From Ornithinimicrobium ciconiae (GTDB lineage: Bacteria; Actinomycetota; Actinomycetes; Actinomycetales; Dermatophilaceae): DNA of 64,000 bases. Below are positions 53,270 to 61,851 of this stretch, piece by piece; position 1 is the stretch's first letter; each line of letters begins with the position of its first letter. The translations under genes and the position numbers were made by a program. The notes beneath the pieces are model-generated. The model was given only the letters and a program-made list of their open reading frames with translations, ran no database searches and had not been told where the DNA came from. The DNA lies in NCBI RefSeq assembly GCF_007197575.1, contig NZ_CP041616.1, forward strand, positions 1,488,001 to 1,552,000. The letters run 5' to 3'.

Positions 53270-54274
53270 TCAGCGACCACCGGTGAGGCTGGCAACCTTG
53301 TCGAGCGCCTCCTGGGTCTGCTCCTCGGTCAGGCCGATGAACCCGGCGGCCTCAGCCGCCGGGCCGGAGTTCTCCACGTGGAACTCGACAAAGGCCAGGA
53401 CCTCGGGCTTCTCCAGGGCCTCAGCCGAGGGGTAAATGAACAGCTGGCGACCCAGCGGGTTGTAGTCCCCGGCCTGCACGGTCTCCTCGGACGGCGCGAC
53501 ACACTCGCCGGCCTCGTTCTCGACCTCGATGGCCTTGACCTGGTCACCGGCCGCCGTGACATAGGACAGCGGGATGAAGGCCATCGCGCCGGTGCTCCCG
53601 GACACACCGATGACGGCTGCGTTGTCGTCCTCGCCGATGTCGTTGTAGTTCTGGGTGATGTTCCCCTCCTCACCATTGATGGCCTCGGTGAAGTAGTCGA
53701 ACGTGCCGGAATCGGTGCCCGGGCCGTAGAGCTCGAGCGCCTCGTCCGGGTAGTCGGGGTTGATGTCAGCCCATGTCGTGGCGGTGGACCCGTCCTTCCA
53801 CGCTGCGTTGATCTCCTCAACGGTCATGCAGGTCACCCAGTCGTTCGCCGGGTTGACGACAATGGCCAGTCCGTCGTTGGCCACGCCGAGCTCCTCGAAC
53901 TCCACCCCGTTGGCGGCACAAAGGTCAATCTCCTCCTGCTTGACCTCCCGGGAGGCCATCGAGACGTCAGTCTCGCCGTTGCAGAACTTGTCGAAGCCAC
54001 CACCGGTGCCGGAGGTGCCCACAGCAATACGAACGTCCGGGTTCTCGTTCATGAACAGCTCGGCCGCGGCCTCGGTCAGCGGGGTCACGGTCGAGGACCC
54101 GTCGACCGCGATGTCACCGGACAGCTCGTCGCCCTCGGACTCGCCGCCCTCCTCAGCAGCCGCCGGTGGGTCTTCGGTCCCGGTGTCACCATCGTCGCTG
54201 CCACAGGCCGCAAGGGAAATTGTCGCCAGTGCCGCCACGGACACGCGTGCCAGGGTCATGCGTCGCACAGACAT
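53270..54274 (-). CDS. pstS: Phosphate-binding lipoprotein PstS
   Basis: ATG 54274 behind AAAGGAAC gives 334 residues with a signal peptide and lipobox SLAAC (Cys24). An acidic linker and then the PstS fold follow, with phosphate-loop segments GSSTVTP, TSGTGGGF and SGSTGAMAF. It captures phosphate outside the membrane and is the first gene of pstSCAB. In an arsenic island, a PstS that discriminates phosphate from arsenate would be useful, but specificity cannot be read from the sequence. Confidence 0.94.
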   Translation of the reverse strand: MSVRRMTLARVSVAALATISLAACGSDDGDTGTEDPPAAAEEGGESEGDELSGDIAVDGSSTVTPLTEAAAELFMNENPDVRIAVGTSGTGGGFDKFCNGETDVSMASREVKQEEIDLCAANGVEFEELGVANDGLAIVVNPANDWVTCMTVEEINAAWKDGSTATTWADINPDYPDEALELYGPGTDSGTFDYFTEAINGEEGNITQNYNDIGEDDNAAVIGVSGSTGAMAFIPLSYVTAAGDQVKAIEVENEAGECVAPSEETVQAGDYNPLGRQLFIYPSAEALEKPEVLAFVEFHVENSGPAAEAAGFIGLTEEQTQEALDKVASLTGGR

Positions 54275-54356
54275 GTGCCGTTCCTTTCGATCACGGGAGC
54301 GGCGAGCAAGAGCCCGACGCCGCTGGTCGTACAACCAGCAGACCCATAGAAGTCTC

Positions 54357-54378
54357 CCTATATGAACGGAAGGTGACG
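54357..54378 (-). promoter_or_regulatory. PHO-box-like direct repeat before pstS
   Basis: On the minus strand two 11-nt units, CGTCACCTTCC and GTTCATATAGG, stand in tandem about 83 bp before the pstS ATG. This fits the PhoP-box pattern of actinobacteria (GTTCAYY units of 11 nt). A weaker inverted repeat CATAG-N8-CTATG lies at 54401-54418. The remaining 54275-54634 gap shows no supported gene. Confidence 0.6.
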
Positions 54379-54634
54379 AGTGAGGTACGTACGACTATCC
54401 CATAGGTGGCTATCTATGCATTCCCACAGGGAGCATCATGGCGGAAATCGGGAGTGCCCATGCGCGCGGTGGGATGTCGAGTTCACAACAAGCCCTGGGA
54501 TATCACCGAACACCGCGGCTCCCGCGGGGACGTCGGCCCGTCGGATGCGGTTGAACGTTCGTCACCGATCGGCGCGTGGGCGAACTGCCACCCCTCACCC
54601 GCCGCATGGGCGGCGGGAGTGACCTTTGAGTGCG

Positions 54635-55483
54635 TCAGTTGACCTCGGAGCGGCGCTCCAGCAGGACCGTGTCGCGCCAGATGCCGTCGAGTCGTGCGAT
54701 GCGGTGGCGGATCGCCAGGGTTCGGTAGCCGGCGGCGTGGTGCAGGGCCAGGCTGGCACGGTTCTCCGGGAAGATCGTGGCCTGCAACGTCCACAGGCCA
54801 GCACCGTCTGCTTCGTTCACCTGGCGCCACAGGAGCGCCTTGCCGACGCCCGCGCCGCGGGCTGAGGTGGTGACATACACGGTGGATTCGGCAACCCCGG
54901 CATAGCACTTGCGCTCGGACGCAGGGCTCAGCGCGGCCCAGCCGACGACAGCAGCGTCACACTCGGCTACCCACGCAAGGTTCGGCAGCCAGCGGCGCTG
55001 CAGCGCCTGGGCCGCGGGGACCTCTCTCTCGAACGTGGCGTCTCCGGTGGCAATCCCTTCGGCGTAGATGTCGAGCACCGCCGACATGTCGCGCTCCTCG
55101 ACGGCTCGGACGGTGACGTCATCAGGCAGGTCACTCGGACAGCACGGCGCGTTCTGAAGCGTTCCCATCACGACGTCGGCCGCGTGTGGCAGGCCGACGC
55201 AGCAGGTCTGGTTGATCGAGACGAGGCTGGTGGTGCCCACTCGGTCCACGATCAGAAACCCGACCTCGGCTAGCTTGCGGACGTGGTGGGAACAGGTTGA
55301 CTGGCTGATCTCCAGCTGCGCGGCGAGGTCCCCGACCCGAACCGAACCGCTGGGCGCCGTGGCCACGGTATGCAACAGGCGCACCCTGGTGGAGTCAGCC
55401 AGGGTGGCGAACCACTCGGCATACGTGCCGGCGGTCTCCGCTGGCAGGTCTTCGGCCCGCACGTGCTGCACGATCGACGTCAT
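54635..55483 (-). CDS. ArsR-ArsN fusion: HTH regulator with GNAT acetyltransferase
   Basis: Of 282 residues, about 22-95 form an ArsR winged helix (WFATLADSTRVRLLHTV, ISQSTCSHHVRKLAEVGF). Cysteines are present in the recognition helix (STCSHH) and after it (QTCCVGL, APCCPSD), consistent with As(III) sensing. Residues about 118-275 form a GNAT N-acetyltransferase (VRAVEERDMSAVLDIYAEGIATGDATFE; acetyl-CoA loop ARGAGVGKALL) of the phosphinothricin acetyltransferase/ArsN1 type. ArsN1 acetylates arsinothricin, an arsenical antibiotic. The gene is divergent from a decayed flavoprotein gene and an MFS exporter. Confidence 0.87.
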   Translation of the reverse strand: MTSIVQHVRAEDLPAETAGTYAEWFATLADSTRVRLLHTVATAPSGSVRVGDLAAQLEISQSTCSHHVRKLAEVGFLIVDRVGTTSLVSINQTCCVGLPHAADVVMGTLQNAPCCPSDLPDDVTVRAVEERDMSAVLDIYAEGIATGDATFEREVPAAQALQRRWLPNLAWVAECDAAVVGWAALSPASERKCYAGVAESTVYVTTSARGAGVGKALLWRQVNEADGAGLWTLQATIFPENRASLALHHAAGYRTLAIRHRIARLDGIWRDTVLLERRSEVN

Positions 55484-55485
55484 AC

Positions 55486-56490
55486 CGGGTCAGCGGAGTC
55501 GCTCGAACCGGTCGTGACGTGACGATGGAGGCGGGACGCGACGCGGATCCCTTCATCGTGCATGCCCAGACGGCCGCCGGGCCGGTCCGGCTGATCGCGG
55601 GTGCTGTCATCGATGCCTCCGGCACGTGGGGTCGGCCAAATCCGCTGGGGGCCGACGGCTACCCCGCAGCGGGGGAGGTCGAGCACGCTGACCGGATCGC
55701 CAACGGCATCCCCGACCTGTCCGTGGCCACGACCCGGGCATGGTAGGCCGGCCGGCACGTCGTCGTGGCAGGAACCGGGGCGTCGGCGCAGGGCGCCCTC
55801 GTCTCCCTCGGGAAGCTCGTGGCCGAGCACCCGACGACGAGAGTGACGTGGCTGGTCCGCCGCACGGGTGCCTCCTTCGGCGGTGGAGACAACGACCAGC
55901 TGGTCGAGCGCGGCGCCCTGGGCCTCCACGCGCGACAGGTGGTCGAGTCACCGGCCGTGGACCGGCGCACGACTTTCCGCACCGTCGCCGTCCGCACTCA
56001 GCCCTCTGGTCAGCTGGCGGTGGAGGCCTTGGACGGCCAGGTGGTTGAGGACGTCGACGAGATCGTCGTCGCTACCGGGTTCCGACCGGACCTGTCCTAC
56101 CTCTCCGAAGTTCGGGTCGACCTCGACCCTGCCCTGCAGGCACCTCGACGACTCGCGCCCTTGATCGACCCGAACGTGCACTAATGCGGGACTGTCTATC
56201 CTCATGGCGCCAAGGAGCTGGCTCAACCGGAGTCGGGGTTGTACCTCGCCGGGATGAAGTCCTACGGTCGCGCCACCTCGTTCCTCGCGCTCACCGGTTT
56301 CGAGCAGGTCCGCAGCATCGTCGCGGCAGTCGCCGGTGACGCTGAGGCCGCAGCCCGTGTCGAGCTGGTGCTCCCCGAGACCGGGGTCTGCGGTGGTTCC
56401 GGGTTGTTTGATGAGCCGGAAACCTCAGCAGGGTGCTGCGGCTCGGCCGAGCCGCAACTGGTGGAACTCTCACGACCAGGTGCCCACTGA
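55486..56490 (+). pseudogene. Decayed FAD-dependent oxidoreductase with two in-frame stops
   Basis: One reading frame encodes the last two-thirds of a flavoprotein seen in arsenic islands: VIDASGTWGRPNPLGADG, VVVAGTGASAQGALVSL, VVATGFRPDLSYL, LAGMKSYGRATSFLALTGFEQVRS, and a Cys-rich end. It is interrupted by TAG at 55744-55746 (where relatives have Tyr) and TAA at 56182-56184 (where relatives have Ser before CGTV). The first 100 or so residues with the FAD motif are missing. No frameshift is needed to join the three segments. The gene is therefore truncated and carries two nonsense mutations. Confidence 0.85.
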
Positions 56491-56503
56491 GCCAGGCCAG
56501 GCC

Positions 56504-57712
56504 GTGACGACAGGGACGAGGGACCAGGCCGCCCTGGGCGTCTCCGCTCTACGCCGGGTGAGTGCCACACTGTGCCTGACGCAGGTGACCAGCTGGGGCG
56601 TGCTGTTCTATGCCTTCCCGCTTCTGGCCCCCGTCATCAGTGGTGACACCGGATGGAGCCCTGAGCACATCACCGGCGCCTTCACTCTCGGACAGCTCAC
56701 TGCGGCACTCCTGGGCATCTGGGTCGGGCGCCACCTGGATCGTCGTGGTCCGCGTTGGGTGATGAGTGGCGGTTCGGTGCTGGCAGTGTCGGCGGTCGTC
56801 CTACTCGCCTGGGCCCCTGGACTCACCTGGTTCGTGCTGGCTTGGCTGCTGGCGGGTGTCGCCATGTCGATGGTGCTCTATCCCCCGGCGTTCGCGGCCA
56901 TCACCCGATGGCACGGTGCTCACGGTCGGGTCCGCGCCCTCACGATCCTCACGATCGCTGGCGGCCTGGCCAGCACCGTGTTCGCCCCATTGACAGCGGC
57001 ACTGTCTGCGTCGGTCGGGTGGAGGCAGACGTTCCTCGTCCTTGCCCTGATCCTGGCCGTGGTCACCGTGCCGGCCCACCTGTGGGGACTGCGCGGACCG
57101 TGGCTACCTAGCCAGCACGGCCCCGCGGGCAGGTCCATGCCCCGCCGAATTGTCGTCAGTGGACCCTTCATCGCACTCGCTGCTGCGCTGAGCCTCACGG
57201 CACTCTCTGCCTTCGCGGTGGTCGTCACCCTCGTGCCACTGCTGGCCGAGCGTGGCATCAACCTCACCACGGCCGGTGTGGTCCTCGGTCTGGGCGGGGT
57301 GGGCCAAGTCGTCGGTCGACTCGGATTCGCCGCCCTCAACCGGCGACTGTCGGCCATGACGAGCACCGCCCTGGTGATCGCCGTTCTGGCCGCCACCACC
57401 GCGATGCTCGGGTTCGTGCAGGCACTGCTCCCCATCGTGGCAGTGGTGCTCCTAGCCGGGGCCGGCAGGGGCTTGTTCACCCTGATCCAGGCCACCGCGA
57501 TCACTGACCGGTGGGGCACCGGCCACTACGGGCAGCTCACCGCCGTGCTCACCGCACCGATCACCATCGCGATCGCCCTCGCGCCCTGGGTCGGTGCGCA
57601 ACTGGCCGCGCTGCTAGGCAGCTACTCAGCCGCCTTCCTCGCCCTGTCGGCCCTCAACGCGGTCGCCGTCGGCCTCAGCCTGCTCACCTACCCGAAGAGC
57701 ACTCGACCCTGA
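56504..57712 (+). CDS. MFS transporter
   Basis: From GTG 56504 the protein has 402 residues and about twelve membrane helices. The MFS loop 2-3 motif appears as GIWVGRHLDRRGPRWVM. The family is the general monocarboxylate/drug-type MFS; in arsenic islands such exporters sit with flavoprotein and arsN genes and may export arsenicals, but no substrate is proven here. An earlier GTG at 56480 overlaps the end of the pseudogene frame, hinting at past translational coupling. Confidence 0.83.
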   Translation: MTTGTRDQAALGVSALRRVSATLCLTQVTSWGVLFYAFPLLAPVISGDTGWSPEHITGAFTLGQLTAALLGIWVGRHLDRRGPRWVMSGGSVLAVSAVVLLAWAPGLTWFVLAWLLAGVAMSMVLYPPAFAAITRWHGAHGRVRALTILTIAGGLASTVFAPLTAALSASVGWRQTFLVLALILAVVTVPAHLWGLRGPWLPSQHGPAGRSMPRRIVVSGPFIALAAALSLTALSAFAVVVTLVPLLAERGINLTTAGVVLGLGGVGQVVGRLGFAALNRRLSAMTSTALVIAVLAATTAMLGFVQALLPIVAVVLLAGAGRGLFTLIQATAITDRWGTGHYGQLTAVLTAPITIAIALAPWVGAQLAALLGSYSAAFLALSALNAVAVGLSLLTYPKSTRP

Positions 57713-57724
57713 TCAGAGACACCC

Positions 57725-58484
57725 ATGAACATCGACACCCTCATCGTCGGCGGCGGGCAGGCAGGACTAGCGACCGCCCACCACCTGGCCCGGGCTGGAC
57801 GGTCCGCGGTCCTGCTCGAGGCCGGGACCGCACCCGTGGGTTCCTTCGCGGATCAGCGGGTCGTCATCGTCGGCGGGGGCAACACCGCCGTCCACGTCGC
57901 TCACGAGCTGGCCCAGCACGCTCGAGTCACGCTCGCGACCCGGCGGCCGATCACCTTCGCCAACCCGAACCTGCTCGGCCGGGATCTGCACTGGTGGTTC
58001 GTGCGCACCGGCCTGGACCGACTCCCGCTCGGCCCACACCTACACGGCATACCGACCGCTCCCGTGTCCGATCCGGGACACTACGGCCCTCGAGGTCGGT
58101 GAGCCCGACCGTCGCGACCTATTCACAGCCATCGACGGGCGGACCGTCACCTGGGGCGACGGCATCACCGAAGAAATCGACACGCTCATCCTGGCCACTG
58201 GCTACCGACCTGCGGTGGAATACCTCAAGCCCCTGGGCGCCCTCGACCGGAACGGCAACCCGCTCCACCAGGCCGGCTGGTCCACGACCGTCCCCGGTCT
58301 CGGCTTCGTCGGACTCGAGTGGCAGCGCAGCTTCGGCTCGGCCACGCTACGCGGTGTCGGTCGCGACGCGCGACATGTCATCAGGCGCCTCCACCAGCAA
58401 GCCAACGCGTCCATCCACCCACTCCGAGCGGCGGACGTGGAAGAACCTCCTCGGAAGAACGCGCATGGACGCTCCTCGATATGA
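57725..58484 (+). pseudogene. Decayed ArsO-like flavin monooxygenase
   Basis: ATG 57725 begins IDTLIVGGGQAGLATAHHLARAG, like the intact gene at 60820, but soon jumps from the first FAD motif to the NADPH motif (RVVIVGGGNTAVHVAHEL). About 120 residues are missing. One extra G near 58075 then shifts the frame; the other frame continues ALEVGEPDRRDLF and LILATGYRPAVEYLKPLGAL to the end near 58484. So the copy has an internal deletion and a frameshift. Confidence 0.82.
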
Positions 58485-58500
58485 GGCGTAGCCTGGCGTG

Positions 58501-58890
58501 ATGATGCCCCAGGTCACCGAACGCGCGACCCAGACCCACGCAGGTCCCGAGGAGTGCTGCGCGGGCACGGACTGCGAGATGCTGCCCAGAGAGCCGGCCG
58601 AAGACCTGGCAAACGTCTTCAAGGCCCTCGCCGACCCGACCAGGGTCCGCCTGCTGCAGTACCTCGCCGAGTCAGCCTCCGGAACCACCTGCGCCTGCCA
58701 CCTTCCGGCCGCGCTGGGGATCACACAGCCCACCCTGTCGTTCCACATGCGCAAGCTACACGATGCGGGGCTAGTCGAGCGGGACCGGCGCGGTCGGTGG
58801 GTGCACTACACGGTCCTACCCGAGGCGCTGGACAGGGTGCGCAGGTTCCTGGCGCTACCCGAACGCAGAGACCACGACAACGGCTGCTGA
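58501..58890 (+). CDS. ArsR-family repressor with cysteine-rich N-terminus
   Basis: From ATG 58501 the protein has 129 residues. The core FKALADPTRVRLLQYL and the recognition region TTCACHLPAALGITQPTLSFHMRKLHDAGL place a C-x-C pair like the CVC of E. coli ArsR. An extra EECCAGTDCE cluster near the N-terminus resembles extended metalloid sites. It lies between the decayed arsO and convergent arsC genes. It probably represses nearby ars units. Confidence 0.88.
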   Translation: MMPQVTERATQTHAGPEECCAGTDCEMLPREPAEDLANVFKALADPTRVRLLQYLAESASGTTCACHLPAALGITQPTLSFHMRKLHDAGLVERDRRGRWVHYTVLPEALDRVRRFLALPERRDHDNGC

Positions 58891-58935
58891 GCCTCAGAGT
58901 CGCAGACGGGAGCCTCGACGAACCGGTCGCTCGGC

Positions 58936-59352
58936 TCAGCCAGCGGCGATCTGAACGTCGAGCGATCGGATCAGGTCGCTGACTCGCTGCTTAATTTCAT
59001 CCCGGATCGGGCGCACACCGTCGATCCCCTGCCCTGCCGGGTCCTCCAAGACCCAGTCCTCGTAACGCGTGCCCGGATAGATCGGGCAGGTGTCCCCGCA
59101 CCCCATCGTGATCACGACGTCGGAAGAGCGGACAGCCCCGTCGGTCAGCACCTTGGGTTGCTCAGCGGCGATGTCGATGCCGTCCTCGGCCATGGCCGCC
59201 ACGGCCGCGGGATTCACTTGATCCGCCGGCTCGGAACCGGCGGAGAGAACCTCCACCTGCCCGGCGGCCAGGTGCTGCAGGTAGCCGGCGGCCATTTGGG
59301 AGCGGCCGGCATTGTGCACGCAGACAAACAGGACGGTGGGCTTCTCGCTCAC
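58936..59352 (-). CDS. arsC: Arsenate reductase, low-molecular-weight phosphatase type
   Basis: The 138-residue protein has P-loop CVHNAGRS at Cys11 and MGCGDTCPIYPGTRYEDW. It lacks the three-helix bundle and is the compact ArsC form. It follows another ArsC gene on the same strand by 28 bp, so two arsenate reductases are co-transcribed. Confidence 0.92.
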   Translation of the reverse strand: MSEKPTVLFVCVHNAGRSQMAAGYLQHLAAGQVEVLSAGSEPADQVNPAAVAAMAEDGIDIAAEQPKVLTDGAVRSSDVVITMGCGDTCPIYPGTRYEDWVLEDPAGQGIDGVRPIRDEIKQRVSDLIRSLDVQIAAG

Positions 59353-59380
59353 GACAGTTCCTCTCGGCGATCGGGACTAC

Positions 59381-60031
59381 TCACAGGTCAAGGTCACGCA
59401 GAAGGGCAGTAACCCGCCGCTGAACATCATCGCGGATGTCGCGCACCACCGACAACGGCTGACCGTCGGGGTCGGCCACGTCCCAATCCTCATACCGCTT
59501 CCCGGGCAACACGGGACAGGCATCACCACACCCCATGGTGATCACCACGTCAGCTGCGCGCACCACGTCCATGGACAGCGGCTTGGGATAGGCCTCGGTC
59601 AGACTGACGCCGCGCTCGGCGAGAGCTTCCACGACCTGCGGGTTGAGCTCACCGGTGGGGCGCGACCCAGCCGAGCGCACATGAACTCGGCTCGGAGCCA
59701 AGTGGGCCGCAAGAGCAGCAGCCATCTGGGAACGCCCAGCGTTGTGGACACAGACGAAGAGCAGTTCGGGGACCGTCTTGACGACCCGACCGTCGGCCTG
59801 CGCTCCAGCGGTCAGCCGCTCCTTGGCAAGCCGGGCCGCGAGCACCGGCACGTAGGTTCTTACCGTTGAGACGGCGGTGAGCTCACTGAAGGCGGTGCGC
59901 ACAGCGGCCTCGACCTCCTCCCGTGCGAACGTACCGTCCAGGGCGTATGCGAGATCCTCCACCACCCCCTGCACCACGTGCTGCGAGATCTCAGCTCGAG
60001 TGGATCGGACTGCCTGGTCGCCGACGGACAT
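59381..60031 (-). CDS. arsC: Arsenate reductase with three-helix bundle (mycothiol-type ArsC)
   Basis: AGGAGG stands six bases before ATG 60031, giving 216 residues; the long open frame upstream is not used. Residues 10-85 are the helical domain (EEVEAAVRTAFSEL, YVPVLAARLAKERL). About 92-214 form the phosphatase fold with CVHNAGRS and MGCGDACPVLPGKRYEDW. It is closely similar in plan to the ArsC at 40575-41237. It is the first gene of the two-arsC unit. Confidence 0.92.
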   Translation of the reverse strand: MSVGDQAVRSTRAEISQHVVQGVVEDLAYALDGTFAREEVEAAVRTAFSELTAVSTVRTYVPVLAARLAKERLTAGAQADGRVVKTVPELLFVCVHNAGRSQMAAALAAHLAPSRVHVRSAGSRPTGELNPQVVEALAERGVSLTEAYPKPLSMDVVRAADVVITMGCGDACPVLPGKRYEDWDVADPDGQPLSVVRDIRDDVQRRVTALLRDLDL

Positions 60032-60147
60032 CAACATCCTCCTGAGGTGGAAAGCGGCCGCGCACGCACGACGTGGGGACCCGAAACTCCGACTCATGAA
60101 CAGCGGGATCCATAGGCGTGTTTCAACAAACATCATCGCCAACCAAT

Positions 60148-60172
60148 AGACATCTGTCAATATGACCTGTCT
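60148..60172. promoter_or_regulatory. Possible operator between divergent arsC units
   Basis: AGACA and TGTCT, 15 bp apart, surround TGTCAATATGAC in the gap between the arsC at 60031 and the plus-strand unit at 60404. A TTGACA box is present on the minus strand. This suits a repressor site, but the symmetry is weak. Confidence 0.4.
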
Positions 60173-60403
60173 CGTTGCTCTTCGCACCCGGCATCCGCAA
60201 CCGTCCCGGACGGCAATACACCGTTCGGAGACCCAGCGACGATGTATGTCACGATGCCGTGCATGGACAGCGTCCGTCGGGCAGACGGAACCATCACCCT
60301 GCAAATGCCTGAGGGCGAAGCGGTCGTTACTGCACTAGTACGCGAGCCGCACGCTCATACCGGCCACCTATCCGCCCAGCCGTCCTCACCCGAAAGGTTC
60401 ACC

Positions 60404-60823
60404 GTGACTGATACCCCAACAGTCCTGTTCGTTTGCATCAAGAACGCTGGCAAGTCGCAGATGGCCGCCGCTCTGATGCGCCACGGCTATGGAGACGCTG
60501 TGCGTGTGGTCTCCGCAGGTACACGTCCGAGCAGTGCACTGAACCAGGAATCGGTGGCCGCTCTGGAGGAGGTAGGCGCCGCTCCGACCGGCGAGCACCC
60601 CAAGCTGGTCGACCCTCAGATGCTGGCCGCAGCAGACCTCGTCGTGCTACTCGGCCCGGAGGTCCAACTGGACCCCGGAACCACACCGGTGCGGCGCTGG
60701 GTCACCGACGAGCCGTCGCACCGCGGCATCCACGATATGGAACGCATGCGGCTCGTGCGCGACGACATCGCGGCCCGTGTCTCGGCCCTCGCCGACGAGC
60801 TGGCCCTACGACCGCGGGTATGA
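60404..60823 (+). CDS. ArsC-like phosphatase-fold protein with Lys in the P-loop
   Basis: GTG 60404 behind GAAAGG gives 139 residues. The low-molecular-weight phosphatase fold is clear (VLFVCIKNAGKSQMAAALM, VVSAGTRPSSALN), but the catalytic loop reads CIKNAGKS: the conserved arginine of C-x5-R is lysine. The MGCGDACP segment is replaced by LLGPEVQLDPGT. It may be a weak reductase, a binding protein or act on another substrate. It overlaps the ArsO-like gene by 3-4 bp (ATGA). A frame extension back to 60242 is unlikely to be used. Confidence 0.83.
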   Translation: MTDTPTVLFVCIKNAGKSQMAAALMRHGYGDAVRVVSAGTRPSSALNQESVAALEEVGAAPTGEHPKLVDPQMLAAADLVVLLGPEVQLDPGTTPVRRWVTDEPSHRGIHDMERMRLVRDDIAARVSALADELALRPRV

Positions 60824-61851
60824 CGACCCGCACCCTCACATCGCAGGCCCTCGTGGTCGGCGGCGGACAGGCAGGTCTGGCGACCGCGTACTTCCTGCGC
60901 CGCGCAGGAGTCGAACACGTCGTTCTCGATGATCAGGACCGCCCCGGCGGTGCCTGGCTCCATACCTGGGAGTCGCTGAGACTGTTCTCACCGGCCGCGT
61001 ACTCCTCGCTGCCAGGCTGGCAGATGCCACCGACCGGCGGCTATCCCGACGCCGAGCACGTCGTCGACTACCTCACCCAGTACGAGCAGCGGTACGCCGT
61101 GCCGGTTCGGCGCGGGGTGAACGTCTCCGAGGTCGCGGCGCAGGGGGCCGGCTACCGCGTGACCACCTCGGAAGGCACTTGGCACGCCGACGTTGTCTTC
61201 AACGCCACAGGCACGTGGTCGCGGCCCTTCATCCCGACGTATCCAGGTGCCGCCACGTTCTCGGGCGAACAACTTCACTCCGCGCAGTACAGATCCGGGG
61301 AGCCCTACACAGGGCGACGGGTGATCGTCGTCGGTGGCGGCAACTCCGGCGCCCAGGTCGCCGCCGACCTGAGCGGGCAGGCGGAGGTCACGTGGTGCAC
61401 CACCGAACCGCCGCGGTTCCTGCCCGACGAGGTGGACGGCCGCGAACTGTTCCGGGTCGCTAGCCTTAGGGCGCGCGGGCAGGGCCAGGGCGTCGGCGGC
61501 CTAGGGGACATCGTGGCGGTGCCCCCCGTGCGCACCGCTCGCGATGCCGGACTCCTGCACCGGGTGCCGATGTTCGAGCGGTTCACTCCTCAGGGCGTCA
61601 CCTGGCCCGACGGCACCACCCGCCCCGTGGACGCCGTCATTTGGTGCACCGGCTTCCGCCCCCAGCTCAGCCACCTGACACCCTTGAGGCTGCACCGCGA
61701 CGACGGACTGCCTCGCACGGACGGGCCGGTCGCGGCGAATCGTCCGACCCTCGGGTTCGTCGGCTACGGCGACTGGTGCGGCCTGGCCTCGGCCACCCTC
61801 ATCGGGGTCGGCCAGTGGGCAAGGCAGGCCGTGCAACGAGCCCTGACCTAG
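60820..61851 (+). CDS. ArsO-like flavin-dependent monooxygenase
   Basis: The 343-residue protein has VVGGGQAGLATAYFLRRAG for FAD, the ATGTW segment after the first domain, the NADPH motif VIVVGGGNSGAQVAADL, and WCTGFRPQLSHL near the C-terminus. This is the small flavin monooxygenase family called ArsO when found in ars operons. Its role there is unproven; oxidation of organoarsenicals is one idea. It is translated together with the ArsC-like gene before it and is the intact relative of the remnant at 57725-58484. Confidence 0.82.
   Translation: MTTRTLTSQALVVGGGQAGLATAYFLRRAGVEHVVLDDQDRPGGAWLHTWESLRLFSPAAYSSLPGWQMPPTGGYPDAEHVVDYLTQYEQRYAVPVRRGVNVSEVAAQGAGYRVTTSEGTWHADVVFNATGTWSRPFIPTYPGAATFSGEQLHSAQYRSGEPYTGRRVIVVGGGNSGAQVAADLSGQAEVTWCTTEPPRFLPDEVDGRELFRVASLRARGQGQGVGGLGDIVAVPPVRTARDAGLLHRVPMFERFTPQGVTWPDGTTRPVDAVIWCTGFRPQLSHLTPLRLHRDDGLPRTDGPVAANRPTLGFVGYGDWCGLASATLIGVGQWARQAVQRALT

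Noticed and set aside
54406-54642. A 78-codon open frame between pstS and the arsR-arsN gene
   Set aside because: No domain, no clear ribosome binding site, and it lies in the pstS promoter zone.
55744-56184. Readthrough or recoding of TAG/TAA in the flavoprotein
   Set aside because: The N-terminal domain is missing as well, and two different stop codons are involved; simple gene decay is the better explanation.
60242-60403. A 54-residue N-terminal extension of the ArsC-like protein
   Set aside because: GTG 60404 has a proper ribosome binding site and the phosphatase fold begins there; the extension overlaps the promoter region.
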